This document shows positions 1 to 9,457 of a stretch of 64,000 bases of DNA, in pieces. The translations under genes and the position numbers were made by a program. Numbering within the stretch: position 1 is the first letter of the stretch; each line of letters starts with the position of its first letter. Below the pieces are notes generated by a model that saw nothing but the letters and a program-made list of their open reading frames with translations, did no database searches and was not told the DNA's origin. The stretch covers positions 161,578 to 225,577 of the forward strand of contig NZ_JAURVN010000009.1 in assembly GCF_030655415.1 (NCBI RefSeq), written 5' to 3'. The DNA comes from Herminiimonas sp. Lineage in GTDB: Bacteria > Pseudomonadota > Gammaproteobacteria > Burkholderiales > Burkholderiaceae.

Positions 1-1129
1 CATCGTAATCAATGATGGTTCTGTGGATGCAACGCTGGATACCTTGATTGATGCCTTCGATCTGCATGCATTTCCAGAGGCGTATCGAATACAACTGGCA
101 ACGCAGCAAGTACATCGTATTTATCGTTCGACACGCTTCCCGAATCTACGCATCATCGACAAAAAATATGGCGGCAAGGCCGATGCATTAAATGCCGGCA
201 TCAATGCTTCTCGCTATCCCTTATTCTGCAGCGTGGATGACAATACCATTCTGCACCGCGACAGCCTGCGCCGCATCGTCGCGCCATTCCTGAATCAAAA
301 TACGGTTATTGCAACCGCCGGTGCAGTAAGAGTTGCGAACGGTTGTGAAATAGAAAATGGCTTGCTTCACAAAGTCGCTTTACCAAAACGCTGGTTACCG
401 GTTTTTCAAATTATTGAATATTTGCGCACGTCTTTATTTGCGCCATTAGGCTGGTCGTCGATGAACGGCATGCTGATCGTTCCAGCTGCGGGCGTTGGCT
501 TATTTCAGAAAGACATCGTGATTGAAGCGGGCGGTTATCGTACTGATACGACGACGGGAAATATGGAGCTCATCGTGCGCATGCATCGCTTGATGCGCCA
601 GAAAAAACAGGAATATCAAATCACCTTCATCGCCGATCCGGTTTGCTGGCAACAGGTGCCGCAAGATCTGGCGACGCTGAAAAATCTGCGTATGCGATGG
701 CAACATGGTTTGCTGGATAGCCTAAGCCAAAATATGGGATTGCTGTTCTCACGTAACGGCGGCGTGCCGGGCAACCTGGCGTTCCCATTCTTCATCGTAT
801 TTGAATGCGTGGGCCCGATACTGGAATTGTTCGGCTATGCATTCATCGTGATTGCCTACGCTTGCGGCCTGCTATCAGCAGAAGCTTGCATTGCATTCTT
901 TTCGGTCGCGATAGGGTTGGGAGTTTTGTTGTCGGCTTCAGGCTTGTTGCTGGAAGAAATGTCCTTCCATCTTTATCCTAAAGCAAGTGACATCGCGAAG
1001 CTGGCTATCGTCGCAGTTCTTGGTAATCTTGGATATCGTCAGTTGAATATCGCGTGGCGCTCATACAGTACCGCGCGCTGGTTGCTGGATCATAGAAGCC
1101 GCACGAGCAACAAAGATCTGGTGGGATAA
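1..1129 (+). CDS. Family 2 glycosyltransferase, membrane-bound (5' end outside window)
   Basis: The open frame is already running at the left edge. Its first visible residues read IVINDGS, the nucleotide-sugar-binding strand typical of GT2 enzymes, so the true start lies upstream of the window. Further GT2 marks are an acidic metal-site segment (SVDDN), a small acidic motif before the acceptor region (GNMEL) and an RMRW motif matching the Q/RxxRW signature of processive synthases. The last third has several hydrophobic segments, as in PgaC/BcsA/hyaluronan-synthase-like polysaccharide synthases. It probably polymerises or transfers a sugar at the inner membrane. The substrate cannot be told from sequence. 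It converges on the c-di-GMP protein that follows. Confidence 0.85.
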   Translation, partial: IVINDGSVDATLDTLIDAFDLHAFPEAYRIQLATQQVHRIYRSTRFPNLRIIDKKYGGKADALNAGINASRYPLFCSVDDNTILHRDSLRRIVAPFLNQNTVIATAGAVRVANGCEIENGLLHKVALPKRWLPVFQIIEYLRTSLFAPLGWSSMNGMLIVPAAGVGLFQKDIVIEAGGYRTDTTTGNMELIVRMHRLMRQKKQEYQITFIADPVCWQQVPQDLATLKNLRMRWQHGLLDSLSQNMGLLFSRNGGVPGNLAFPFFIVFECVGPILELFGYAFIVIAYACGLLSAEACIAFFSVAIGLGVLLSASGLLLEEMSFHLYPKASDIAKLAIVAVLGNLGYRQLNIAWRSYSTARWLLDHRSRTSNKDLVG

Positions 1130-1182
1130 AACTGCAGACGAACGATTGAGCATTGCGGTTCAAGCAGAGCAGCAAACCTGCA

Positions 1183-4050
1183 TCAAATCGTGGTGATCTC
1201 GATAGGCAAGCGCTTGCCTTCTTCCAGCATCACGGTGATCGCAGCGGCAGTCACAGGACGGCTGAAGAAGTAGCCCTGGATTTGATCGCAGTCGTGTTCA
1301 CGCAGATAGTTGAGCTGCGCTTCCGTTTCCACACCTTCCGCAATAACCTGCAGTCGCAAGCTGTGCGCCAGCGACACGATGGATGCAACGATGGCTGCAT
1401 CATCAGGATCGATGGTGATGTCGTTGACGAAGGATCTGTCAATTTTCAAGACATCAATCGGGAAGCGTTTCAGATACGACAAACTTGAATAGCCAGTACC
1501 GAAATCATCAATCGAGAGTTTGACGCCCAAGGCTTTCAACTCGCGCAAAATGCCGATCGCTCTATCAACGTCGGCCATAACCAGGCTTTCGGTCAATTCG
1601 ATTTCCAGATATTGCGGCTCCAGATCGGCTTCACGCAAACTGCTTGCAATCGATTCCACCAAATCTTCTTGTGCGAATTGGCGCGCAGATAAATTGACTG
1701 ATACGCGCAGATGACAAAGTCCACTTTTTTGCCACGCCTTGTTTTGCAAACAGGCGGCACGCACGACCCAGGCACCGATAGGGACGATCAAACCATTTTC
1801 TTCTGCCAAGCCGATAAAGCGTACCGGCGGCACCATTCCCAACTCCGGATGCTGCCAACGTATCAGTGCTTCAACCCCAACGATTTCACCAGTGCGCAAA
1901 TCAACCTGCGGTTGATAATGCAACATGAACTCTTCACGCTCCAGCGCATTGCGTAAATCACCTTCAATATGTAAACGCTCCAAGGCGCGTTCATTCATCG
2001 CCGGCGTATAGAACTGGAAGTTATTACGTCCCGTCTCTTTCGCGCGATACATCGCAATATCAGCATGCTTGATCAATTCTTCCGGCGTATCCCCATCGGC
2101 CGGATAGACTGCAACGCCAATACTGCAGCTGACGAAAAATTCGTGTCCTTCAATCGTCAGTGGCTGTCCAATCGCTTCCATGATGCGTTGCACGATGTGC
2201 GTAGACAAACCTGCATCAGTGCGCTCTGGCAAAATCAATACAAACTCATCGCCGCCCATGCGTGCGACCGTATCCGTATCCCGTACTGCTGCCTGCAAAC
2301 GAGACGAAACAGCTGTCAACAAAATATCGCCAGCTTGATGTCCCAACGTGTCATTCACAAACTTGAAGCGATCCAGATCAACGAACAGCACCCAAATCGG
2401 ATGGCCGTAACGGTAGGCGTACGACACTGCCTGACTTAGGCGATCGCGCAACAGACTACGATTTGCAAGCCCGGTCAATGCATCGCGGTTGGTTTGAAAT
2501 TCCAGTTCTGATTCGTAGCGTTTGGTGGCCGTAATATCGTACTGCACCACGATGAAATGACTGACTACACCTGTGTCGTCTTTAACCGGCGCGATGTACC
2601 AATCGCTCCAGAACAAGGTGCCATCCTTGCGGTAATTGCGCAGGACTGCATGGCCTTCTCTTTCTTCGTTTGCGGTGGCACGGATTTCTTCAATGCCTGG
2701 CTGATCGACATCTTCATTCCACAAGAAACAAAGATTCACACCAATCGCTTCTTCTGCGGAATAACCAGTGATGCGTTCGAAAGCAGGATTGACGTATTCA
2801 ATCAGGTAGTGAGGTGACTCAGCATTCGTAATAATGATGGAATTAGCGCTGGCCTCGATCGCACGCTCGCGCAATTGCAGTTGGTGCTCTGTGCGCTTGC
2901 GCGCGGCGATATCTGCGTTCAAATCCTCATTGGCCGAACGTAGTTGCGCGGTACGTTCATCGACCAGCAATTGAATACGTCGGGATCTATCGACCACCGT
3001 TTGCAAATACACAGCACCACCGATGCTGAACAACAAACCCGCGATAAATGCCCACAATGCAGTGCTGCCTTCGCTTAAGAACCACACGGGAGGTGTGGAC
3101 ACCACCATGTGCCACGGCTGTCCCGCGACATTAAACAAATGCTTGTATGGCTCGGGCTGGTTATAGAACAGCCATCTTGGAAGACCTAAACTTGACTCAA
3201 AGACTTCCAAAGGCGCACCTTGATGAAAGATCAGTGCATCTTTATTGCCTTCTTTGTCGCTCGCATAAACGCTGATATTCAAATTGAGCTTGGCGTCAGA
3301 GACCAACATAAAGCTGTCAGCCGCCAGTGATTTGGCAATCATGTCGCCGGCGCGGAATACCGCCGCGGTATCGCCGATAATCGCGGCCCGTCTAGACGCA
3401 ACATCCGTCAAAGGCATACCAGCCCGGTAAACCGGCATCAATACAATGAAGCCTTTTTGCGTACCGCGCTCCTGCGTCAATCGCAACAAACCGGTCGAGG
3501 CTGGTTCACCGCTATCCACCGAACGCTGCATTGCCGAATCCTGGAAGGGATAAGAATCTGCATCTACCCCTAGTGCGGCCTGATTGCCTTCCATAGGCTC
3601 AATGTAATCGACTACGCGATACCTGGCTTTTTCTTCCGAAGGGACAGGCGTACCTTTAGAAATGTCGCCTATCGTAAAGCCAGGAAACTGCGCGCGCATC
3701 GCGGCCTCATACTGCGGACGTTCTTGCGCTGAAATATAGCGATGAAAATTTATTGCCTGGATATACGGATTGCTCGCAAGGAGCGGTTTGGTGAACGAGT
3801 GAAATTGTTCACGACTGACATTGTCGAACGCGACAAATAATTGATTCACGTCGCGTAGAACATCGATCGAATTGTCGAGGCCGTTTTGAATTGCGGCGAC
3901 CCGAACCTTGGCTTGTTGCTGAAAATCGATGTCGACCTTGTCATGCTCAAGCCGGCGCACTGCTGTAAACAACAGTGCACTAATGAGCACGCCGATCACA
4001 AGTGCCAACAAGGCTGCAATTGACAGAGAAAAAGGAAGTCGCCTACGCAT
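1183..4050 (-). CDS. CHASE-PAS-GGDEF-EAL cyclic di-GMP signalling protein
   Basis: A hybrid c-di-GMP turnover enzyme of about 955 residues. In order: an N-terminal membrane anchor, a periplasmic CHASE-like sensor (roughly residues 40-310), a second membrane segment (about 330-350), a PAS domain with a PAC-like tail, a GGDEF domain and a C-terminal EAL domain. The GGDEF motif is intact (MGGDEF) with an RxxD product-inhibition site five residues before it. The EAL part has EALIRWQHP, DDFGTGYSSL and EGVETE, so both activities may be functional. I chose the ATG at 4050 over the TTG just before it because AGGA lies at a usable distance. It is transcribed alone, towards the glycosyltransferase. Confidence 0.93.
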   Translation of the reverse strand: MRRRLPFSLSIAALLALVIGVLISALLFTAVRRLEHDKVDIDFQQQAKVRVAAIQNGLDNSIDVLRDVNQLFVAFDNVSREQFHSFTKPLLASNPYIQAINFHRYISAQERPQYEAAMRAQFPGFTIGDISKGTPVPSEEKARYRVVDYIEPMEGNQAALGVDADSYPFQDSAMQRSVDSGEPASTGLLRLTQERGTQKGFIVLMPVYRAGMPLTDVASRRAAIIGDTAAVFRAGDMIAKSLAADSFMLVSDAKLNLNISVYASDKEGNKDALIFHQGAPLEVFESSLGLPRWLFYNQPEPYKHLFNVAGQPWHMVVSTPPVWFLSEGSTALWAFIAGLLFSIGGAVYLQTVVDRSRRIQLLVDERTAQLRSANEDLNADIAARKRTEHQLQLRERAIEASANSIIITNAESPHYLIEYVNPAFERITGYSAEEAIGVNLCFLWNEDVDQPGIEEIRATANEEREGHAVLRNYRKDGTLFWSDWYIAPVKDDTGVVSHFIVVQYDITATKRYESELEFQTNRDALTGLANRSLLRDRLSQAVSYAYRYGHPIWVLFVDLDRFKFVNDTLGHQAGDILLTAVSSRLQAAVRDTDTVARMGGDEFVLILPERTDAGLSTHIVQRIMEAIGQPLTIEGHEFFVSCSIGVAVYPADGDTPEELIKHADIAMYRAKETGRNNFQFYTPAMNERALERLHIEGDLRNALEREEFMLHYQPQVDLRTGEIVGVEALIRWQHPELGMVPPVRFIGLAEENGLIVPIGAWVVRAACLQNKAWQKSGLCHLRVSVNLSARQFAQEDLVESIASSLREADLEPQYLEIELTESLVMADVDRAIGILRELKALGVKLSIDDFGTGYSSLSYLKRFPIDVLKIDRSFVNDITIDPDDAAIVASIVSLAHSLRLQVIAEGVETEAQLNYLREHDCDQIQGYFFSRPVTAAAITVMLEEGKRLPIEITTI

Positions 4051-4290
4051 CAATAAAATTTCCTGTGCGTTACTGTCTTAAAACTGGAATGATCTATCGA
4101 CTGATTCAATATAGAAGCTCACGCTTGTTTTGGACATATTTATTGCAGCGTAACTTATTTATGTGCTCTTGGTAAGACGCAATTGTTAATTTAGACGACA
4201 AACAACAAGCGATTATTTAACACTATAGAAGACTTGACGACATGACCGCTGCATCGTATTGCAGCGCATTGATGAGATGGAGCGTCACGT

Positions 4291-4320
4291 AAAAAACGCG
4301 CCATCACAGCGCGCTTTTTT
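4291..4320 (-). terminator. Rho-independent terminator (bidirectional in form)
   Basis: A-rich arm, CGCGC stem, loop CATCACA, GCGCG stem and a T-rich arm. It lies 15 bases past the stop of the CobD/CbiB-like gene and is flanked by A and T runs, so it could work in both directions. It also separates that gene from the start region of the CHASE-GGDEF-EAL gene. Confidence 0.75.
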
Positions 4321-4334
4321 ATAAATTAACAAAC

Positions 4335-5291
4335 TTAACCCAACCACTTTGCTATCGATAGCAACAGCACCAGCAACATCCACAAGAGCAAAGCTCGCCA
4401 TACCAAGCCGACCGTACTTTGCAACGCGCGTCCGGTAGCCTCTTCGCCAACTGGCGCTTCCGTTTCCAGATTAATTGAATCCACTGTCGTTGCATCAACC
4501 GGCATGACATTGGTGGCATTTTCAGCGGGCGCACCCAAACGTATACCCATCGCTCCACTGCCGGCGGACAGAATGATGCCGTCCGCTTCGTCTTGCCAGC
4601 GACCTGCAAAATTACGCCATGCGTAAATCGCATCTTCGAAATTACCAACGACAGCAAATGCAGAGGCAGTCAAACGCACCGGTATCCAATCTATCCAGTA
4701 AAAGGCTTGTACAGCGAAACGACCAAACTCCTCACGTTCCGCTGTCTTAGGCTCGCTCCACGCACGCGCAAGATATTCGGCAACTCGATACATGACTGCG
4801 CCGACTGCGCCCAATGGCGTCAGCAACCAGAAGAACACGCCAAACACATTTCTATGCGTAGTGATCAAGGCCTTCTCAACTGCAATGCGCGCTATTTCAC
4901 TGACATCCATACCCGCCGTATCGCGCTTGGTCCATTCAGCCAGCAACGAACGAGCAGTCGCTTCATCGCCGTTGTTCAATGCAATTTGAATCGATGTAAA
5001 GAAATGACTGTAATGACGAAAGCCCATCGTCACATACACCACCGCGATGTTCACAATCAATGCTGCCAGCGGACCGATCTTGACCGCAACCCAGTAAAGC
5101 AAAGCAGTTGGAATCGTGAAAGCAAGAATCATCAAGAGCCAGGCGATGCGTCCATGCTGGACTTGTCCGGCGTTGAATGAACCTTCCAGTTTTGTAGCTA
5201 GCGCACGTGCGCCCGCATAGACCGGATTGTCCGCGCGCAAAGGTTTTAATTGTTCAATCAGTAGCGCAAAGAGAATGGAGAAAAATGTCAT
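4335..5291 (-). CDS. CobD/CbiB-family membrane protein
   Basis: About 318 residues with several hydrophobic segments, near residues 5-20, 55-75, 80-100, 155-175 and the extreme C-terminus. The N-terminal FSILFALLIEQLKPL segment and the later FYWIDWIPVRLTA segment are the pattern of the CobD/CbiB-like proteins common in beta-proteobacteria. True CbiB makes adenosylcobinamide phosphate. No cobalamin genes are nearby, so a role in B12 synthesis is not supported by context, and an AmpE-like inner-membrane role is equally possible. The ATG at 5291 has AAGG upstream and is preferred to a TTG 24 bases earlier. Confidence 0.75.
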   Translation of the reverse strand: MTFFSILFALLIEQLKPLRADNPVYAGARALATKLEGSFNAGQVQHGRIAWLLMILAFTIPTALLYWVAVKIGPLAALIVNIAVVYVTMGFRHYSHFFTSIQIALNNGDEATARSLLAEWTKRDTAGMDVSEIARIAVEKALITTHRNVFGVFFWLLTPLGAVGAVMYRVAEYLARAWSEPKTAEREEFGRFAVQAFYWIDWIPVRLTASAFAVVGNFEDAIYAWRNFAGRWQDEADGIILSAGSGAMGIRLGAPAENATNVMPVDATTVDSINLETEAPVGEEATGRALQSTVGLVWRALLLWMLLVLLLSIAKWLG

Positions 5292-5403
5292 TAAGGCGCC
5301 TTGTGAGTCAGTCAACCTATACGATAACGCAGCACTTGATCAGAATCAAATAAACCGGCGTAAAGCAAGGTTTGAGAATGCACACTCTTGCGTGCGATTA
5401 CAG

Positions 5404-6069
5404 TCAAGCACGCAAGAAATGGAAAAGATTACGCAGCATACCTGCAGTCGCGCCCCAGATAAAGAAGCGCTCATAAGGCATTACGTAAAAGGTACGTGGA
5501 CCGGTAAGGAAGTCGGCGGTGCGGCGCTGATGATGCATGCCATTCATCAGGAACGATAAAGGCACTTCAAATATTTCAGCTACCTCGAAAGGATCTGCCC
5601 GCATCTCAAATGGCGGCTGCACAATTGCCACCACCGGCGTCACTCTGAAACCAGTGCCGGTATGATATTCCGGCAGCGTACCGATGACATCGATGTGCGA
5701 TCTATCGAGGCCGATTTCCTCTTCCGTTTCGCGCAAGGCTGTTTCGATAGGCGATGCATCGTACGCCTCCATACGGCCACCGGGGAAACTGATCTGTCCG
5801 GCGTGCGCGGTGAGATGCGCGGCGCGCTGCGTGAACAATAAGGTCGGGCCATCATCGCGCAATATGATGGGCAACAACACAGCCGCGTCGGTTAACGGCC
5901 CAGCCATCGGCCTGACTAAACGTTCTATCGTGATTTCCGGCGACCATGCAGGCGGATTGGAAAAACGGGCGCGCAAGGCGTCCGCTCTTAAATGGTCCAA
6001 GGTGATTGCATCCTCACCTCCCAATGAATCAATCGGGAGTAATTCTGGATCGAAATGCAGCGTCGCCAA
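5404..6069 (-). CDS. Nudix hydrolase, probable CoA pyrophosphatase (NudL/YeaB type)
   Basis: Contains a full Nudix box, starting GGRMEAYDASPIETALRE and continuing TEEEIGL, which fits GX5EX7REUXEEXGU. The LLFTQRAAHLTAHAGQISFPGG context before the box is characteristic of the CoA-pyrophosphatase branch, which hydrolyses CoA and its derivatives to 3',5'-ADP and phosphopantetheine. There is no obvious ATG at the 5' end. A TTG at 6069 has AGGA six bases upstream and gives about 221 residues. A TTG at 6087 is an alternative with no recognisable ribosome binding site. It is transcribed in the same direction as the CobD-like gene. Confidence 0.85.
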   Translation of the reverse strand: MATLHFDPELLPIDSLGGEDAITLDHLRADALRARFSNPPAWSPEITIERLVRPMAGPLTDAAVLLPIILRDDGPTLLFTQRAAHLTAHAGQISFPGGRMEAYDASPIETALRETEEEIGLDRSHIDVIGTLPEYHTGTGFRVTPVVAIVQPPFEMRADPFEVAEIFEVPLSFLMNGMHHQRRTADFLTGPRTFYVMPYERFFIWGATAGMLRNLFHFLRA

Positions 6070-6087
6070 GTGTGTTCCTACATACAA

Positions 6088-6362
6088 GAATTATTCATTG
6101 CTGCAATCGATTCTGCATCGCTAAGCTAACTCACAGCGTCTAACTCAAGTCTTGTGAGCGAAAGCTTATGGATTAAGCCGAGGCATCACAACTTGAAAAC
6201 AGCCGTGAATCTCACTGCATGATGCGAGGCCGATTGCGCAGCTTCAATGAAAGAGATCGTTGCAAACAATATATCTGCAGCCATCCCCATCATTTGATTG
6301 ATGTTAACCCGCCGCCTGAGTAAGCGCCAACATTTAACATTTCTGAATTGTGCCACCAAAAC
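6088..6362. other. Intergenic stretch between Nudix gene and ribosomal operon
   Basis: Nearly 340 bases separate the Nudix start from the rplS stop. Apart from the rplS terminator at its right end I see no gene or convincing structure. It presumably carries the Nudix promoter on the minus strand, but no clear -35/-10 pair stood out. Confidence 0.5.
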
Positions 6363-6390
6363 AAAAAAGACACCCGAAGGTGTCTTTTTT
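6363..6390 (-). terminator. Terminator of the rpsP-rimM-trmD-rplS operon
   Basis: Perfect 12-base stem AAAAAAGACACC / GGTGTCTTTTTT around a CGAA tetraloop, about 40 bases past the rplS stop. On the minus strand it ends in a long U run. This is the most canonical intrinsic terminator in the window. Confidence 0.93.
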
Positions 6391-6430
6391 TTGATGCCGA
6401 ATAGTTTGCACGGACGAAGCCGTATCGCAA

Positions 6431-6817
6431 TTATTCTGCCGCAGCTTTTGAAGCAACGCGACGTTGTGGCAATTTTTCTTTGATACGTGCCGATTTGCCC
6501 GAACGTTCGCGCAAGTAGTACAACTTTGCACGACGTACGTCACCGCGACGTTTCACTTCGATCGAAGCGATCAGTGGCGAGTACAGTTGGAATGTACGCT
6601 CAACGCCTTCGCCTGACGAGATCTTACGAACGATGAAGTTCGAATTCAAGCCACGGTTACGACGGGAGATTACAACGCCTTCGTAAGCCTGGGCGCGCTT
6701 ACGCGTACCTTCGACTACGTTGACGTTAACGATCACTGTATCGCCAGGAGCGAAGTCAGGGATGTTCTTTGCCAGGCGAGCAATTTCTTCTTGCTCTAAT
6801 GTTTGGATCAGATCCAT
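6431..6817 (-). CDS. rplS: 50S ribosomal protein L19
   Basis: A protein of 128 residues with typical L19 sequence: the DFAPGDTV strand, the [12 protein letters not shown] stretch and [11 protein letters not shown]19 sits at the 30S-50S interface. The start is the ATG at 6817, which begins [11 protein letters not shown] and has GGAG upstream. A further in-frame extension lacks a ribosome site. It is the last gene of the conserved S16-RimM-TrmD-L19 operon and is followed directly by its terminator. Confidence 0.97.
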   Translation of the reverse strand: MDLIQTLEQEEIARLAKNIPDFAPGDTVIVNVNVVEGTRKRAQAYEGVVISRRNRGLNSNFIVRKISSGEGVERTFQLYSPLIASIEVKRRGDVRRAKLYYLRERSGKSARIKEKLPQRRVASKAAAE

Positions 6818-6961
6818 TTTTATTACTCCAATAACCATCTTGCCGGCGCCAGGTATTTCTAATATGCCCGGTAGAGGATGGGGTTACACATTGCAGGAAT
6901 ATGATGCCTTCCTGCTCGATACTACAAACTGCTGAACAACTTATTCGGTGCTGCTTACTGC

Positions 6962-7708
6962 TCACATACTGCTTAAAAACTTTTCATCGGAACGCGTCAG
7001 CAAACCTGCTTCGCGTGCCTTGATGATCATGTCCGGGCGTTTCTTCGCGGTTGCTTCCAACGCGCGTTCACGTCGCCATTTTTCAATCTCGACGTGATGG
7101 CCACCCATCAAAACTGCCGGCACTGCGGACCCTTCATACACTTCAGGTCGCGTGTAGTGCGGACAATCGAGCAAGCCATTTACAAAACTGTCTTCAACTG
7201 CAGAAGCATCGTCGTGCAACACGCCGGGCAATTGTCGGATCACTGCATCCATTAAGGCCATCGCCGGCAATTCACCGCCTGACAACACGAAATCACCAAG
7301 ACTGATTTCTTCATCGACACACGTATCGAGAAAGCGCTGGTCGACTGCTTCATATCGACCGCACAATAAAACCAGACCGGGCTCAGCCGTCAACTGCATT
7401 ACCCGTTCATGCGTCAAGGCTTTGCCTTGCGGCGAAAGATAAATTACACGAGGTGCAGGCAAATCAGTTGCAATCTGTCGCTTCTTGGCTTCCAGCACCG
7501 CTGCTTCCAGCGGTTTGACCATCATCACCATGCCGGGACCGCCACCATAGGGCCGGTCATCGACAGTGCGATGCTTGTCACTGGTGAAATCACGCGGATT
7601 CCACAATGCCAATTCGCATTTCTTTTGTTCGAAAGCACGTCGCGTAATACCCGACTGCGTAATCGCGGTGAACATTTCCGGGAACAGCGTGACGACATCA
7701 AATTGCAT
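6962..7708 (-). CDS. trmD: tRNA (guanine-N1-)-methyltransferase
   Basis: 248 residues with the TrmD trefoil-knot SAM-binding segments [21 protein letters not shown] and [13 protein letters not shown]. It methylates G37 of tRNAs that read CNN codons, which prevents +1 frameshifting. The ATG at 7708 has GAGGAG eight bases upstream. A GTG nine bases further up would overlap that site, so I reject it. It lies between rimM and rplS, the standard order. Confidence 0.97.
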   Translation of the reverse strand: MQFDVVTLFPEMFTAITQSGITRRAFEQKKCELALWNPRDFTSDKHRTVDDRPYGGGPGMVMMVKPLEAAVLEAKKRQIATDLPAPRVIYLSPQGKALTHERVMQLTAEPGLVLLCGRYEAVDQRFLDTCVDEEISLGDFVLSGGELPAMALMDAVIRQLPGVLHDDASAVEDSFVNGLLDCPHYTRPEVYEGSAVPAVLMGGHHVEIEKWRRERALEATAKKRPDMIIKAREAGLLTRSDEKFLSSM

Positions 7709-7734
7709 CTCGCCCACTCCTCAAAACGGACTGA

Positions 7735-8292
7735 CTAATAGTCAAGTCCCCAGTCCACCGTAATTTTTTTTGCCGTTCGATCAACCGTTATGATGAACTG
7801 CTCGACAAACGGGATCAGCAATTCTTGCGCTGCTTTCGGGTCAGACTCTGCAACTTGAGGCACCGCAACACGCAAAATTGGATGCGCGCCGTTGTCCATC
7901 ATGTCGCTGACTTGACCTAGATGCACGCCCTGCAGGTTCTCGACTTCCAGACCGATCAAATCGACCCAGTAATATTCATCGTCGGACAGAGCCGGGAAAT
8001 GACTGCGCGGGATTTGTACGGCTGCACCTTTCAGCGCCTCCGCAGCATCTCGCCCTGCCACACCCATCAACTGCGCGACCACATCGCCGGAATGAATCTT
8101 GGATTGCATCATCGCCACGTCACGGACTTCTGGCTTATCCAGCCACCATGTCTTGGCATTCAACAACGCATCCGCATCGGCTGAATAGGGTTTGACCCGT
8201 ACCCAGCCATTCAATCCATATGCACCGGAGATGTAACCAACCAGCACCAAATCCTCAGGAATTTTCATTCCCGATGCCGTTTGATTCGACAA
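7735..8292 (-). CDS. rimM: 16S rRNA processing / ribosome maturation factor RimM
   Basis: Up to 185 residues. The N-terminal RimM beta-barrel reads LVLVGYISGAYGLNGWVRVKP, and a PRC-barrel half follows with YYWVDLIGLEV and PILRV. RimM binds S19 and helps mature the 30S head domain. The start is uncertain: a TTG at 8292 (four bases from the rpsP stop) gives eight extra residues over the ATG at 8268, and neither has a strong ribosome site. It is coupled closely to rpsP upstream and trmD downstream. Confidence 0.95.
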   Translation of the reverse strand: MSNQTASGMKIPEDLVLVGYISGAYGLNGWVRVKPYSADADALLNAKTWWLDKPEVRDVAMMQSKIHSGDVVAQLMGVAGRDAAEALKGAAVQIPRSHFPALSDDEYYWVDLIGLEVENLQGVHLGQVSDMMDNGAHPILRVAVPQVAESDPKAAQELLIPFVEQFIITVDRTAKKITVDWGLDY

Positions 8293-8295
8293 AAC

Positions 8296-8547
8296 TTAAG
8301 CTGCTGCTTTGCCGGCTTGAGCGACCAAACGAGCAACTGTCGGCGACAATTGTGCGCCTACGCCTTGCCAGTACGACAAACGGTCTTGAGCGATACGAAT
8401 GCTTTCTTCAGCGCCGGATGCAACCGGGTTGTAGAAACCGATACGTTCGATGAAACGACCGTCGCGACGATTGCGCGAATCAGTAGCAACAATATTGTAA
8501 AAAGGGCGCTTTTTTGCACCACCACGAGCTAAACGAATAACGACCAT
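8296..8547 (-). CDS. rpsP: 30S ribosomal protein S16
   Basis: 83 residues beginning [23 protein letters not shown], a textbook S16 N-terminus, then the IGFYNP segment. S16 is an early assembly protein of the 30S body. It is the first gene of the operon, and a good sigma-70 promoter lies about 40 bases before it. Confidence 0.97.
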   Translation of the reverse strand: MVVIRLARGGAKKRPFYNIVATDSRNRRDGRFIERIGFYNPVASGAEESIRIAQDRLSYWQGVGAQLSPTVARLVAQAGKAAA

Positions 8548-8587
8548 AATATTTCCAAAAAGTGTCTGAACACGGAAAAAGCCGCAA

Positions 8588-8617
8588 ATTATAGCCCAAC
8601 TAGCGGCGCAACCGCAA
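8588..8617 (-). promoter_or_regulatory. Sigma-70-type promoter of the rpsP operon
   Basis: On the minus strand TTGCGG (-35) and a perfect TATAAT (-10) are separated by 18 bases. Transcription would start about 35 bases before the rpsP ATG. Confidence 0.65.
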
Positions 8618-8805
8618 CCTCATTCACTGCATTTACGCAGTCTGCGTGGCGAATCAGGGAATATTCACTGCGGATCATCGCCAAACTCGGACGGCGCGCC
8701 ATGCATCTGCCCGTACAATGCCCGCTGGAATCCATTTATTCCAGCCATTGTCGGCAAAATCCCGTCTTGAAATTCGTCCTACCTTACCAGCGATCAAAAT
8801 CATCC

Positions 8806-9225
8806 ATGGTCATCAGCCACAAGAATAAAACTCTCAGCACCCTGCTCGCAACCGTGTTTGGCGGCTTGGGCGCACATCGCTTTTATCTTTATGGCAAGAA
8901 AGACTATTGGGCCTGGCTATCCATACTAGCTTTCGCATTGCTTTCTTTGGCGGCGATCACTGAAATGCCGCAATCAGTCTTCATCGCTTTCTTGATATTA
9001 GCCATCATCTCGTTTTTTGCCGGCTTGATAGGCGCGCTGGTAATCGGCCTTACTCCAGATGAAAAATGGGATGCACAATTCAATACCCAATCCGGCCGTA
9101 GCTCGAATTCTGGCTGGACGGTGATTTTGCTGGTGGTGATCACCTTCGCACTCGGCTCGACAGCTCTGATCGCAACCCTCGCGCGTGGCTTCGACCTATA
9201 TCTGACTGGCGGAGCATTCGGCTAA
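8806..9225 (+). CDS. TM2-domain membrane protein
   Basis: 139 residues starting MVISHKNKTLST. The segment LLATVFGGLGAHRFYLYGKKDYW is the TM2 signature: a hydrophobic helix, a G-x-H-R-F-Y turn and a second helix. Two further hydrophobic stretches follow, the last near the C-terminus. TM2 proteins are widespread and mostly uncharacterised; none of the neighbours suggests a specific partner. An upstream in-frame extension to 8701 is not TM2-like and seems untranslated. Confidence 0.75.
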   Translation: MVISHKNKTLSTLLATVFGGLGAHRFYLYGKKDYWAWLSILAFALLSLAAITEMPQSVFIAFLILAIISFFAGLIGALVIGLTPDEKWDAQFNTQSGRSSNSGWTVILLVVITFALGSTALIATLARGFDLYLTGGAFG

Positions 9226-9382
9226 AACCGGTAGCGAGCTTGTACCCAAGCTGGCTGGCATTCCCCAAGCCAGTGCAAAATAGAAACTAGATGTGCAAGA
9301 GAAGTGCAATTCAGCAAGATTGCCACGCGTAATTACACGTATTAAATCTTCCCCCCACTCCCATTTGATTTGATTTTCCACA

Positions 9383-9398
9383 TGGCACACATAGTGCT
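9383..9398 (+). promoter_or_regulatory. Sigma-54 (-24/-12) promoter of amtB
   Basis: TGGCACACATAGTGCT matches the RpoN consensus TGGCAC-N5-TTGCT with one mismatch, and the GG and GC dinucleotides are exactly ten bases apart. It lies 60 bases before the amtB start, as expected for a nitrogen-regulated ammonium transporter driven by NtrC. I could not define NtrC sites with confidence. The upstream region has several TGCA-containing half-sites (about 9272-9315). Confidence 0.7.
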
Positions 9399-9457
9399 TT
9401 TATGGAATGTGCTCTTGACGTCGTCGGAGCGATCAATTCAAGTCAATGGGAGTTGCA

